A stretch of DNA of 64,000 nucleotides from a virus: positions 38,492 through 102,491 of IMG/VR virus record IMGVR_UViG_3300026544_000002; one strand, written 5' to 3'. The notes under the pieces are model-generated. The model worked only from the letters and a program-made list of their open reading frames with translations. It was not told where the DNA came from and ran no database searches. Position numbers and translations under genes: made by a program. This document shows positions 1-7,281 of the stretch, piece by piece; position 1 is the first letter of the stretch, and each line of letters starts with the position of its first letter.

Positions 1-153
1 AAAAGAAAGTGTCCTAGACGTGGACCTACTTGTTTAGTTGAATTAGAAGAGGGACAATATATGTGCAAAAATTGTAAACCAGAAAATCAAATAAATGAAA
101 ATTTATTTGATGCATATGAAGCATATGGGGAAATAAACGTAAAGGGAATATAA
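1..153 (+). CDS. C-terminal part of a zinc-ribbon protein (cut by window edge)
   Basis: The reading frame is open from base 1 to a TAA at 151-153, giving 50 residues of a protein whose start lies outside the window. Four cysteines (residues 4, 11, 22 and 25 of the visible part) occur as CPRRGPTC and MCKNC, which suggests a small structural zinc-binding ribbon. The acidic tail follows. It lies 4 bases before the next gene, in the same direction, so it is probably the upstream member of the same operon. The function is not recognised. Confidence 0.6.
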   Translation, partial: KRKCPRRGPTCLVELEEGQYMCKNCKPENQINENLFDAYEAYGEINVKGI

Positions 154-157
154 AAAC

Positions 158-685
158 ATGATAAAAATAGCTTTAGTAGGACCTGCTTGTTCAGGAAAAA
201 CATCTGCATATGAATATATAAAAAAATTATGTGATGAAAAAAATATATATTTATTAAAATTTGCTCAACCTCATTATGACGTATTAGCCATATTACACCA
301 AGAAAAACATAGACCATTTTTACAAGAATTTAGTGATCTTGCTAAAGAACATTTTGGCGAAGATATTTTTGTAAAAATATTTGAAGAAAAAGTAAATGAT
401 ATTTCGCAAGATAATATTGGTATTTTAATATGTGATGATTTAAGATATTTAATTGAATATGATTCATGTTATTTTTATGATTGGAATTTTATTTATATAG
501 ACGCACACGAATCAATTCGAAAAGAACGTTCTGATAAATTAGGTTTGAAATGGAATCCTAAACACAATTCTGAACAATGTCATGTATTCAAAGATAAATG
601 TGCAATTCAGATTGAAAACAATGATTTATTAGATGATTTTTTGAATAAAATAGAATCAGTTTTTCATAATATAATAAATCAATAA
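158..685 (+). CDS. P-loop deoxynucleotide/nucleoside monophosphate kinase-like protein
   Basis: The 175-aa protein opens with a beta strand and a Walker A motif GPACSGKT at residues 8-15. A CDDLRY segment at 92-97 and a basic lid-like segment RKERSDK at 121-127 follow. This layout is that of the (deoxy)nucleoside monophosphate kinase fold, for example T4 gp1-type dNMP kinases, which phosphorylate dNMPs to supply dNTPs for phage DNA synthesis. The assignment rests on motifs only. Another P-loop phosphotransferase is possible. The ATG lies 5 bases after the upstream stop. Confidence 0.6.
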   Translation: MIKIALVGPACSGKTSAYEYIKKLCDEKNIYLLKFAQPHYDVLAILHQEKHRPFLQEFSDLAKEHFGEDIFVKIFEEKVNDISQDNIGILICDDLRYLIEYDSCYFYDWNFIYIDAHESIRKERSDKLGLKWNPKHNSEQCHVFKDKCAIQIENNDLLDDFLNKIESVFHNIINQ

Positions 686-700
686 AGGAATTTTATTAAC

Positions 701-1075
701 ATGGGAAAAGAAAAAATTGATTGGATAACACTTTTGAATATAGATATAGATAAAAAAAGATTTTTGAGAATTTTTAGAAAAGAATTAATACAACATCCAG
801 ATTTACTTCCATATATTTTAACGATTGCATCAGGTGCTGCAATCGATTTCGAAACAAAATGCAAAACAGAAAATGATAATACATTGAGAAATGCATTAGG
901 TGATGCTGTTCATCTTTTAGCTATGGATAAAAAACCATCATTAAAATATATGTCAAAAAATTATTGTCAAAGAATTAAAAAAGCATTATATCCAAATGGT
1001 ATTTCTAATTATCATCATCAAGGAGAAAAAATGTTCTTTAAAAAAATGAATTGGGATAAAGATGAGGTAACATAA
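701..1075 (+). CDS. Hypothetical protein, 124 aa
   Basis: The start is preceded by an AAAGGA ribosome site. The product is basic, largely helical in appearance and soluble, with no signal peptide and no motif I recognise. Its stop overlaps the ATG of the next gene (TAATG at 1073-1077), which suggests translational coupling with it. It is probably an early or metabolic gene judging by its neighbours. No function is assigned. Confidence 0.6.
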   Translation: MGKEKIDWITLLNIDIDKKRFLRIFRKELIQHPDLLPYILTIASGAAIDFETKCKTENDNTLRNALGDAVHLLAMDKKPSLKYMSKNYCQRIKKALYPNGISNYHHQGEKMFFKKMNWDKDEVT

Positions 1076-1482
1076 TGGATACTCCATATATAAATTTAAA
1101 ATTAACAATTAATCAAGCTCGTTTATTATCAAGAACATGTGAATTAGTTAGCAGATTACATATGGGGCAAACAGATGTTTTAATGGATATTTCATCTAAT
1201 GCAAATTGGGATAATTGTTTATTAGTTAAAAAAATATTATTTCCAGAATTTCAATCTGGTGGTTATTATGGAATTAACAGCAATGAAATATCTGATGAAG
1301 CACGACAATTAACAGATATAAAACATGTTGTGCGACATCATTTAGCATGGAGAGAACAGAAAAATACACCAGAAACAAGAAAATGGCCAGAACAATTAGG
1401 GGTTCATTTTGATACTCCTAGTCGATATAGTCATAAAGAACCATTGCCAGAAATAGAAGAAGTTGATGTTAGAAAAGATTAA
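1075..1482 (+). CDS. Hypothetical protein, 135 aa
   Basis: Starts within the stop codon of the preceding gene (TAATG overlap), so the two are probably translated together. It has a helical N-terminal half and a proline-rich acidic C-terminus. The centre contains an HVVRHHLAW segment rich in histidine and tryptophan. I recognise no family. It is soluble, with no signal or membrane segment. Confidence 0.6.
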   Translation: MDTPYINLKLTINQARLLSRTCELVSRLHMGQTDVLMDISSNANWDNCLLVKKILFPEFQSGGYYGINSNEISDEARQLTDIKHVVRHHLAWREQKNTPETRKWPEQLGVHFDTPSRYSHKEPLPEIEEVDVRKD

Positions 1483-1525
1483 TTTTTAACTAAAATAGAA
1501 TTTAATATTAAAAAGGAGATGAAGT

Positions 1526-1696
1526 ATGGCTAAAGAGAAAAAAATAGAAACCCTTCGTGAAAAATTGACATCAGCAGATAAATTCAAAAAGCATTGTGAA
1601 AATGCTGGTGTCGAAGCAACTACGAGACAATTGTCGAAATATCAGATGAAAAAAGGCAAAGTGTATCGTTCACAAGTTTTAAAAGAGACTGTATAA
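1526..1696 (+). CDS. Small basic hypothetical protein, 56 aa
   Basis: The ATG at 1526 follows a strong AAAAGGAGATG ribosome site. The product is lysine-rich (pI clearly basic) and begins MAKEKK, with one cysteine. The size and charge suggest a small nucleic-acid-binding or regulatory phage protein, but no motif supports this. A perfect hairpin at 1701-1736 directly follows its stop codon. Confidence 0.6.
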   Translation: MAKEKKIETLREKLTSADKFKKHCENAGVEATTRQLSKYQMKKGKVYRSQVLKETV

Positions 1697-1700
1697 AATT

Positions 1701-1736
1701 AGAAGTGTGTGTAAAAATCTTTTTACACACACTTCT
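1701..1736 (+). terminator. Perfect 17-bp hairpin, terminator or RNA-processing site
   Basis: The 17-base arms 1701-1717 (beginning AGAAGTGTGTG) and 1720-1736 are exact reverse complements around a 2-base centre, so the real loop is a few bases larger. It lies 4 bases after a stop codon. There is no U-run after the stem (the A/T run is at the apex), so it may protect or process an mRNA 3' end rather than act as a classical terminator. Confidence 0.55.
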
Positions 1737-1749
1737 AAATAAGGAGAAT

Positions 1750-2067
1750 ATGGAAAATTTGAAATTAATCAAATCCGATTCTTTTGGGATATATGAAATT
1801 CCAGAAGCAATTAATGATTTTCGTAAATTTTGGGAATGTAAATTTGAACAAGTTCCGAAAGAATATCAAGATTCTATCACAATCGATTTTATGTTTTATG
1901 ATAGTTATGGTGCACCTGGTTTGGATGTAACTATTTATTATCAAAGAGAGAAAACAAAAGCAGAAATTGAAGATGAAAAGAAAAAATTTGATCATATACA
2001 AATGAAGAAAAGAAAACGACAGAGAGAAGAATATGATAGATTGAAAAAAATCTTCGAAGATGAATAA
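1750..2067 (+). CDS. Hypothetical protein with C-terminal coiled coil, 105 aa
   Basis: The start at 1750 is chosen over an in-frame ATG at 1705 because AAGGAG lies just before it, and because the upstream ATG sits in a perfect hairpin. The N-terminal 65 residues contain several aromatic residues. Residues 65-105 form a highly charged helix (many K, R, E) likely to be a coiled coil. The function is not recognised. The last codons overlap the next gene. Confidence 0.6.
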   Translation: MENLKLIKSDSFGIYEIPEAINDFRKFWECKFEQVPKEYQDSITIDFMFYDSYGAPGLDVTIYYQREKTKAEIEDEKKKFDHIQMKKRKRQREEYDRLKKIFEDE

Positions 2068-2254
2068 TATGAAAATTACTATTGAACTATATCAAGGTCC
2101 AAATCATGATCCAGAAGTTACAAAAAAAGATATTCAAAGAAACATCGAAACAATTGATAGATATTTAAATGGGAAACAAACTGCTAATGATTACATATCA
2201 TTGTTGGATACACAATCTATTTTAATAAATATTCGGAAACAATTAAAGGATTGA
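2060..2254 (+). CDS. Small hypothetical protein, 64 aa
   Basis: Overlaps the end of the previous gene. A second in-frame ATG at 2069 could be the true start. The product is helical and polar, and it ends with a TGA that is two bases from the start of the nucleotidyltransferase gene. The spacing suggests an operon. No motif is recognised. Confidence 0.5.
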   Translation: MNNMKITIELYQGPNHDPEVTKKDIQRNIETIDRYLNGKQTANDYISLLDTQSILINIRKQLKD

Positions 2255-2255
2255 T

Positions 2256-3191
2256 ATGCAATTTTCAGAAATAGAAAATAATATCATTTTAGAATATCCA
2301 GTTGGGTCACATTTATATGGTACAAATACCAAAGATTCTGATCAAGATTTTTCTGGTATTTTCATTGCTCCTATCGATTATTATTTTGGAATGAAAGATG
2401 TTAAGGAAATAGATTTTTCAATAGCGTCAAAACATGAAAATGGAAAGAATGATAAAAATGCAATCGATAGAAAATTTTATGAATTAAAAAGATTCATAAA
2501 ATTAGCTGCTGATAATAACCCCGCAATTATAGAACAATTATTTGTACCATTAGAAATATTAATCAATTCTACTTTTAGAGGATTAGCAATTTTAAATCAC
2601 AAAGAAATATTTCTACACAAAGGATTGTATCAGCGATTTCTTGGATATGCATATTCCCAAAAAAAGAAAATGATTGTTAAATTAGATAATCATGATAAAT
2701 ATGAACATGTGAAAAAAGTATTGGAGGAAGCAAATCCGACCGATACACTGCATCATGTTAAAAATATTCTCGGAAAATATTTTGATAAAGAACATATGGC
2801 AGTTGGTGATATCAAAATACCTTTAGGTGTATTGAATAAAAAAGCATTATCGATTATTAATAAAAGATTTTCTAATATGTCACATAGGAAAGAATTGATT
2901 CGTAAACATGGTTTCGATACGAAATTCGGTTCTCACCTAATTCGTTTGACGTTAGAAGGAATCGAATTGTTGGAAACAGGAAATTTGGTTTTTCCATTAA
3001 AAGAAAATAAATTAATTATAGATATAAAAAATGGGAAATATGATCTGAAAGTATTATTAGAATTATTCGATGAATTAGAAAATAGAATCAAAAAAGCAAA
3101 AGATAATTCAGAATTACCAAAGAAACCAGATTTTGATAGAATCAATAATTTATCTATTGATTTAATATCATCATTTTTTGATAATTGTTAA
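2256..3191 (+). CDS. RlaP-like predicted nucleotidyltransferase
   Basis: The 311-aa protein carries the polymerase-beta-type nucleotidyltransferase signature near its N-terminus: G17-S18, then LYG, then SDQD with the likely metal-binding aspartates D29 and D31. The wider context, GSHLYGTNTKDSDQDFSG, matches the predicted nucleotidyltransferase family (PF10127) that includes RNA-ligase-associated RlaP. Members are thought to act in RNA repair or in adding nucleotides to RNA ends. The length fits the family. No RNA ligase is visible in this window. A much smaller paralogous signature occurs at 61924-62343. Confidence 0.75.
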   Translation: MQFSEIENNIILEYPVGSHLYGTNTKDSDQDFSGIFIAPIDYYFGMKDVKEIDFSIASKHENGKNDKNAIDRKFYELKRFIKLAADNNPAIIEQLFVPLEILINSTFRGLAILNHKEIFLHKGLYQRFLGYAYSQKKKMIVKLDNHDKYEHVKKVLEEANPTDTLHHVKNILGKYFDKEHMAVGDIKIPLGVLNKKALSIINKRFSNMSHRKELIRKHGFDTKFGSHLIRLTLEGIELLETGNLVFPLKENKLIIDIKNGKYDLKVLLELFDELENRIKKAKDNSELPKKPDFDRINNLSIDLISSFFDNC

Positions 3192-3205
3192 AGGAGATTA
3201 TTCTG

Positions 3206-3454
3206 ATGTTAGAAAAAAAAGATACATATAATTTAGGTTGTCGTGCAGAAGATATAATAACAGAATTTCAAGGTATTATTACAGGTTTTTGTAGATACAT
3301 TACAGGATGTGATCAATATTTAATCACTCCTAAAGTAGATAAAGAAGGAAAACCCGTATCTGCAAAATGGTTCGATGAAAATAGAATTGAAATATTAGAT
3401 TATGAACCTATTGTTATCAACACTGGTATGAGTGAAGAAGCTCCTATTAAATAA
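3206..3454 (+). CDS. Hypothetical protein, 82 aa
   Basis: The start at 3206 is chosen because AAAGGAG precedes it. The in-frame ATG at 3185 has no ribosome site and overlaps the upstream gene. The middle resembles common phage and plasmid proteins of the pattern GCRAEDIITEFQGIITG, which often have a YWLNP-like element after the glycine. Here there are cysteines in that region (GFCRYITGCDQY). The exact function is unknown. It is followed by a strong terminator. Confidence 0.65.
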   Translation: MLEKKDTYNLGCRAEDIITEFQGIITGFCRYITGCDQYLITPKVDKEGKPVSAKWFDENRIEILDYEPIVINTGMSEEAPIK

Positions 3455-3466
3455 GCATATTCGATA

Positions 3467-3506
3467 AAATCCCCTCTTGATCAAAAATTCAAGAGGGGAT
3501 TTTTTA
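3467..3506 (+). terminator. Rho-independent terminator
   Basis: A 14-bp perfect stem (arms 3467-3480 and 3490-3503, core CCCCTCTTGA) closes an 8-9 base loop and is followed by a run of T. It is the most GC-rich element nearby and ends the 158-3454 operon. Confidence 0.9.
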
Positions 3507-3521
3507 CGTTATGGAGTTTGA

Positions 3522-3842
3522 ATGAAAAAAATAATTCTCCAAGAAGAAAGAAATTTAGATGATGTGTTAAAAAGTGCTATCAGAACATTTCCAAATGGTT
3601 GTAATTTTCGATTAACAAAAGAAGCAAATGATAAATATTATCTTGAATATGGTTGTTATGGTGTTCTTGTTAATTTATTAACAGGAGATGAACGATTATT
3701 ATACAAATGGTTTATTTCAAATAACAAAGAACAAATCAGAAAATGTTTATCAGATGTTGTTTCTTATGAAACTATATTGTTTTTATTAAAAAAAGAAACG
3801 TGTTCAGTCTGTGGTGGTATAAGATTTTTTAAAAAAAATTAA
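3522..3842 (+). CDS. Hypothetical protein with C-terminal CxxC, 106 aa
   Basis: The ATG follows a GGAG ribosome site downstream of a terminator, so a promoter should lie in or just before 3467-3521. The protein is soluble. It has a single CSVCGG motif near residues 95-100, which could be half of a zinc site or a redox-type CxxC. No family is recognised. Confidence 0.6.
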   Translation: MKKIILQEERNLDDVLKSAIRTFPNGCNFRLTKEANDKYYLEYGCYGVLVNLLTGDERLLYKWFISNNKEQIRKCLSDVVSYETILFLLKKETCSVCGGIRFFKKN

Positions 3843-3852
3843 AGGAGATAAT

Positions 3853-4311
3853 ATGAAAAAATATAAATTACCTGTTTCATGGGAAGCATATGGTATATTA
3901 CAAATAGAAGCAAAAGATGATATTGATTTTTTAACTAAAGTGAGAAATTATAAAATCAATAGCGATGAATTACCATTACCACAAGAATCTGATTATATAG
4001 ATGGTTCTTTTAAAATAGAAGAAGAAGATGATATAATTTTAGAAATGAATAAAATTGAAATAACTGATATAGATGCAGCAAAAATTTATATCAAATCATA
4101 TTTAGATTCACATACAGAATATCCAGAAGACAAATGGGTGCAAATATCTAATGATAATGATTTAAATATGTGGATAACAGATGATACAAAAGCAAGAAAA
4201 GCAGCATTGTATCCAGTTAAAAATGGAAAAACAGATACATCTGTTTGGGTAAAAATTAACGTACGTGAATTAGAAAAGGAATGTAAAAATGTTGCTAAAA
4301 AAGATAGCTGA
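3853..4311 (+). CDS. Hypothetical protein, 152 aa (two-part, acidic)
   Basis: Begins after AAAGGAG. The first half (LPVSWEAYGILQIEAKD, then YIDGSFKIE) resembles small beta-sandwich/barrel phage proteins that pair a conserved SWE-hydrophobic strand with a DGSFKI strand. The second half has a tryptophan-containing segment WVKINV. I do not recognise a catalytic motif. The end overlaps the next gene by 23 bases. Confidence 0.6.
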   Translation: MKKYKLPVSWEAYGILQIEAKDDIDFLTKVRNYKINSDELPLPQESDYIDGSFKIEEEDDIILEMNKIEITDIDAAKIYIKSYLDSHTEYPEDKWVQISNDNDLNMWITDDTKARKAALYPVKNGKTDTSVWVKINVRELEKECKNVAKKDS

Positions 4312-5164
4312 TATAAAAGGACCTTTATTAACAGAAGAAAAATATGGACATGAATTTACTATTCGTGAAATTCTTGAATATTATTACAGTAGTAATGATA
4401 TGACGAATTACAAAGAATTAGCTGAAAAATATATTCAATGTCATGGATCATCAAATAAAACCGTTCAAGATTTAAGAGAAAAAAATAATGATATTATGTT
4501 TGGAGATTTGGATAAACACCCTTCATATGGAATGGTTTCTATTAGTAGAACTTCTTGTCATCCAAGTGTTCCTGCATATGGCAGTAAAATAAAACATAAC
4601 ACATTAATATCATTAAAAGTTATGAGATCTGAAAAAAATCGTGATTTATATTCAGAACATTTTTTCTCAAAAAAAACTATTGTAGAATTATATTTTACAC
4701 CATCACAATTTGCACAAATGGTATCTAGTATAAATACATCAGGCGTACCATGTACATTACGATTCATTGAAGGTGAAGGTTGGTTAGAAGATACTCCTAC
4801 GAATGATGTTAAAAGAGAAATGATAGATGATATTGATAGACAAATGGTTAAATTAAAATCAGTAATTGCTAAATTATCGAATGAAGCATCTGATTTACTT
4901 GAAAAAAAAGGAAATTTGAAAAAAGATGATAAAAATAATATATCATCTTTGTTAACTAGAATATATAATGAAATTAATTCAAATTTCGATTTTCTTAATA
5001 GATGTCAAAAAGAAAAATTAGAAGATACAGTAGCAGAAGCACAAGCACAAGTAGAGGCTACAATTAATAAAACTATTTCTGATTATGGGATGAATGGTAT
5101 CAAAGAAAAAATGATAAGTTCATCGAAAATACATGATACGTTGGAGATATCTAATGAAGAATAA
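4289..5164 (+). CDS. Conserved-type phage hypothetical protein, coiled-coil C-terminus, 291 aa
   Basis: The central part (YGMVSISRTSCHPSVP, then YFTPSQFAQMVSSINT, then GVPCTLRFIEGEG) has the pattern of a protein seen in many large phages and annotated only as hypothetical. From about residue 175 to the end the sequence is charged and helical, probably a coiled coil. It is soluble. The ATG lies inside the upstream gene, which suggests coupled translation. The function is unknown. Confidence 0.65.
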   Translation: MLLKKIADIKGPLLTEEKYGHEFTIREILEYYYSSNDMTNYKELAEKYIQCHGSSNKTVQDLREKNNDIMFGDLDKHPSYGMVSISRTSCHPSVPAYGSKIKHNTLISLKVMRSEKNRDLYSEHFFSKKTIVELYFTPSQFAQMVSSINTSGVPCTLRFIEGEGWLEDTPTNDVKREMIDDIDRQMVKLKSVIAKLSNEASDLLEKKGNLKKDDKNNISSLLTRIYNEINSNFDFLNRCQKEKLEDTVAEAQAQVEATINKTISDYGMNGIKEKMISSSKIHDTLEISNEE

Positions 5165-5402
5165 AATTTTAATAGAAGTATCTAGTGGAACAATTACAAA
5201 TGTTAGAGCAACAAATAATGATATTGATGTACATATTATTGATCATGATATTGAAGATGATGATTATCCGACTGAAATAATGGAAGAATTTTATAGTAAA
5301 CCGATTGATTATTATGGTGATCCATTAACAGATGAAGAATTTACAAACATGTTAAATAATCTTATAGAAGATGCAAAAAAGCATATAGAGGAGGATTTAT
5401 AA
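5154..5402 (+). CDS. Small acidic hypothetical protein, 82 aa
   Basis: The start at 5154 is preferred to 5133 because TTGGAGAT precedes it. It overlaps the stop of the upstream gene (ATGAAGAATAA). The protein is strongly acidic (many D and E), which is common in DNA-mimic or regulatory phage proteins, but nothing specific supports such a role. Confidence 0.55.
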   Translation: MKNKILIEVSSGTITNVRATNNDIDVHIIDHDIEDDDYPTEIMEEFYSKPIDYYGDPLTDEEFTNMLNNLIEDAKKHIEEDL

Positions 5403-6308
5403 ATGTCATTTCTTACAGAATCCCTTGAGATGGGATTAGAAACAATTGATCATGGTTTATATGAATATCGTGATCGATATTCATCAGTTTGGTACGAGAT
5501 ATTGAGAGGTGTTACCAGACCTGATGAATTACCTTCATTGGCAATTTTCACAGGAGGACCGACTACACCAATTGATGATAGACAATATGTTGGAGCAGTT
5601 TCTACAGAATACAAATTCTTTGGAAATGCAATGGCTGTTGATGCAGTTATGGAATCTGTTAATAATTTATCATCAGGAAATAATAATATTTCTGAAAAAA
5701 CAATTTTTTCTGCCAATATGACTCAATTGTCATCCGAATTGATGATTATCAATCGTTCATCTAATTCAAATAGTAGAGAAATTGTTGTTCCAATGATCAA
5801 TATTGAAAATTCATATAATGGCACAAAAGCCGCTATGTATTCTTTTGGTATTGGTATTGTTGATGAAAATTTTAATTTGATTGGAAGTGTTTCTCTTAAA
5901 AAGAAAATTTCAAGCATGAGACAGATTCATATCATGTGTTCTAATACACAATTAGAATCAAATATTGGTAGTTATATTGATGTATTTAATACGAATATTA
6001 CTGATTTGATAAATGAAAATTTTGAAAAAGTTATTCCAGCAGAAGATGCAATGAAAGCATTGGGTATGGTAGAAAAGTTAGGAAAACGAAGATATGCAGC
6101 AGTTGTCCATAATCTTGCCAATTTGACAAATAATGGAAACGAATTTGATGAAGATAATATTCCTCCGATTAATGCATGGAATATGTTTATGGCTATTGCT
6201 ACTTATTCATGTAAAGAAGAGAATATCAATGCGAAGAAAATGCTTGATAATATTGCAGAAAGAACATTGAACATTCCTACCAGAATGTTGTCTGCATTGA
6301 ACGGATAA
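5403..6308 (+). CDS. Hypothetical protein, 301 aa, possibly DUF932-like
   Basis: Starts two bases after a GAGGATTTATAA end, so GAGG of the upstream gene is its ribosome site. The middle contains PMINIENSYNGTKAAMYSFGIG, reminiscent of the DUF932 pattern in which a conserved NSYDG is followed by hydrophobic strands. That family is common on plasmids and phages, with no firm function. This match is weak. The last gene before a strong terminator. Confidence 0.6.
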   Translation: MSFLTESLEMGLETIDHGLYEYRDRYSSVWYEILRGVTRPDELPSLAIFTGGPTTPIDDRQYVGAVSTEYKFFGNAMAVDAVMESVNNLSSGNNNISEKTIFSANMTQLSSELMIINRSSNSNSREIVVPMINIENSYNGTKAAMYSFGIGIVDENFNLIGSVSLKKKISSMRQIHIMCSNTQLESNIGSYIDVFNTNITDLINENFEKVIPAEDAMKALGMVEKLGKRRYAAVVHNLANLTNNGNEFDEDNIPPINAWNMFMAIATYSCKEENINAKKMLDNIAERTLNIPTRMLSALNG

Positions 6309-6313
6309 GAAGT

Positions 6314-6348
6314 ACAAAAAAAGTCACTGAAATGGTGACTTTTTTTGT
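6314..6348 (+). terminator. Rho-independent terminator
   Basis: The stem CAAAAAAAGTCAC / GTGACTTTTTTTG surrounds a 7-base loop and continues into T residues. It sits 6 bases after the stop codon of the 301-aa gene. Confidence 0.85.
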
Positions 6349-6404
6349 CTATTTATGCTCTAAAACGCTATATCATATATTCTTTTATACGACTATCACA
6401 CTGT

Positions 6405-6430
6405 TTTTATATATATTAATTAGTGATACC
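6405..6430 (+). promoter_or_regulatory. Putative early-type promoter
   Basis: The segment TTTTATATATATTAATTAGTG matches elements at 36103-36125 and 52961-52990 with the shared pattern TTATATATATT, one base, AAT, two bases, TG. All three lie upstream of rightward genes that start with strong ribosome sites. The 6349-6468 gap otherwise holds nothing recognised. Inference from motif recurrence only. Confidence 0.4.
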
Positions 6431-6468
6431 AAACGAATGATATTTTTAACTATATAAGGAGAAATAAA

Positions 6469-6759
6469 ATGACGAATTCGATAGCAGTAAAAAACGTGGT
6501 AGAAGTAGAATTTGATTTTTCTTGTGATGTTGTTCTCGCAGGAGAAAAATCAAATATCTTTCAAGAAATCAAACTGACTGATTTTTATAATCGGTCGGTT
6601 TCTTTTAACTTTTCGAAAGAGATGGTCTGTTCAAACAGAGATCTCTTTGAGAAGGTTAAAAGAAGTCAAGTAGCTGGTGGGTTGTTAACACCTAGCTACT
6701 TGACAAAATTAGTTGAAGAAGCTGATGGCTTCTTCAACAGGCATTGTTTCGCATATTAA
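6469..6759 (+). CDS. Hypothetical protein encoded by a hairpin-chain mRNA, 96 aa
   Basis: A strong ribosome site (ATAAGGAGAAATAAA) precedes the ATG. The 96-aa product has no recognised motif. Nearly the whole coding sequence from 6510 onward is made of consecutive inverted repeats, several of them codon-aligned (for example GTT GAA GAA GC pairs with GC TTC TTC AAC). The stop codon begins at the last base of the loop of one hairpin and runs into its 3' arm. Either the protein is real and its mRNA is under strong structural selection, or the reading frame is incidental to a structured RNA. Confidence 0.55.
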   Translation: MTNSIAVKNVVEVEFDFSCDVVLAGEKSNIFQEIKLTDFYNRSVSFNFSKEMVCSNRDLFEKVKRSQVAGGLLTPSYLTKLVEEADGFFNRHCFAY

Positions 6760-6799
6760 ACAATGCCGAAAAATCTTCTCTCATCTGGAAGATTTTTTT
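6510..6799 (+). other. Chain of seven consecutive RNA hairpins
   Basis: Arms that I can pair by eye: 6510-6522 with 6543-6555 (13 bp perfect); 6571-6583 with 6589-6601 (13 bp with two G-U pairs); 6602-6623 with 6641-6662 (22 positions, two mismatches, two G-U pairs, plus an inner 5-6 bp stem); 6665-6675 with 6694-6704 (11 bp plus GGTG/CACC); 6712-6722 with 6728-6738 (11 bp, 5-base loop); 6740-6749 with 6758-6767 (10 bp); and the terminator 6770-6799. G-U pairs point to selection on RNA. Almost no bases are left unpaired between the stems. Confidence 0.75.
6770..6799 (+). terminator. Rho-independent terminator
   Basis: The stem AAAATCTTC / GAAGATTTT around a 9-base loop is followed by eight T residues. 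It ends the hairpin-rich transcript and lies just before the end of the convergent gene at 6803-7213. Confidence 0.85.
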
Positions 6800-6802
6800 T
6801 GT

Positions 6803-7213
6803 CTATTTTTCCATTACACTAAATTCCAAATCCTCTGGAAATATAATAAATAATTTGATATCATATTTATCACATAATACTTTGATACGATAAACAAATT
6901 TCATATCTTTCATCTCTTCGACAATCAATAAAACTGCTGGTTTCAATTTCATCATTTCTGCATAATACAAAGATTGTCCAATCGATTCTGCCCACTTTGA
7001 AGCAAAGTCAACTTCTATTGCATATTCATTTGTGACGATATCTACTCTCGTTCTATCAGGTAAAATATATTCAGTAGCAATAGCATCATTTTCATCTGCC
7101 CAATACATTTGATATATCTTTTCTTTATGTAAATGTTTTGCGTAAGAATTGGTAATAAGAATAGGAACATAATATTGTAGAAGTATGATTAATAGAATAA
7201 TTATTTTTTTCAT
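6803..7213 (-). CDS. Exported PD-(D/E)XK nuclease-like protein
   Basis: The 136-aa product begins MKK followed by about 20 hydrophobic residues and NSYAKH, a likely signal peptide or anchor. The mature part contains RVDIVTNEYAIEVDFASKW followed by AESIGQSLYYA. This D...E-x-D...K arrangement followed by a GQ-containing helix is typical of the restriction-endonuclease-like fold. If exported, it would act in the periplasm, for instance on DNA outside the cytoplasm, but this is inference. It is alone on this strand between two rightward blocks and has its own late promoter at 7242-7260. A TTTGGAGAAATC ribosome site supports the start. Confidence 0.6.
   Translation of the reverse strand: MKKIIILLIILLQYYVPILITNSYAKHLHKEKIYQMYWADENDAIATEYILPDRTRVDIVTNEYAIEVDFASKWAESIGQSLYYAEMMKLKPAVLLIVEEMKDMKFVYRIKVLCDKYDIKLFIIFPEDLEFSVMEK
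7163..7183 (+). promoter_or_regulatory. Late promoter motif for the hub/terminase operon
   Basis: AGGAACATAATATTGTAGAAG on the + strand matches the late motif found upstream of nine other units. It lies inside the 5' coding part of the leftward gene at 6803-7213 and about 100 bases upstream of the hub-like gene at 7282. Confidence 0.55.
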
Positions 7214-7241
7214 GATTTCTCCAAATAAAAGATTATGATTA

Positions 7242-7260
7242 TTTCAATATTATGTTCCTA
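7242..7260 (-). promoter_or_regulatory. Late promoter motif for the exported nuclease-like gene
   Basis: Read on the - strand this is AGGAACATAATATTGAAAT, an excellent match to the late consensus, 29 bases before the ATG at 7213. It faces the + promoter at 7163-7183, so the two transcripts overlap by roughly 60-80 bases. Confidence 0.6.
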
Positions 7261-7281
7261 ATGAAAACAAGGTAAAAATAA

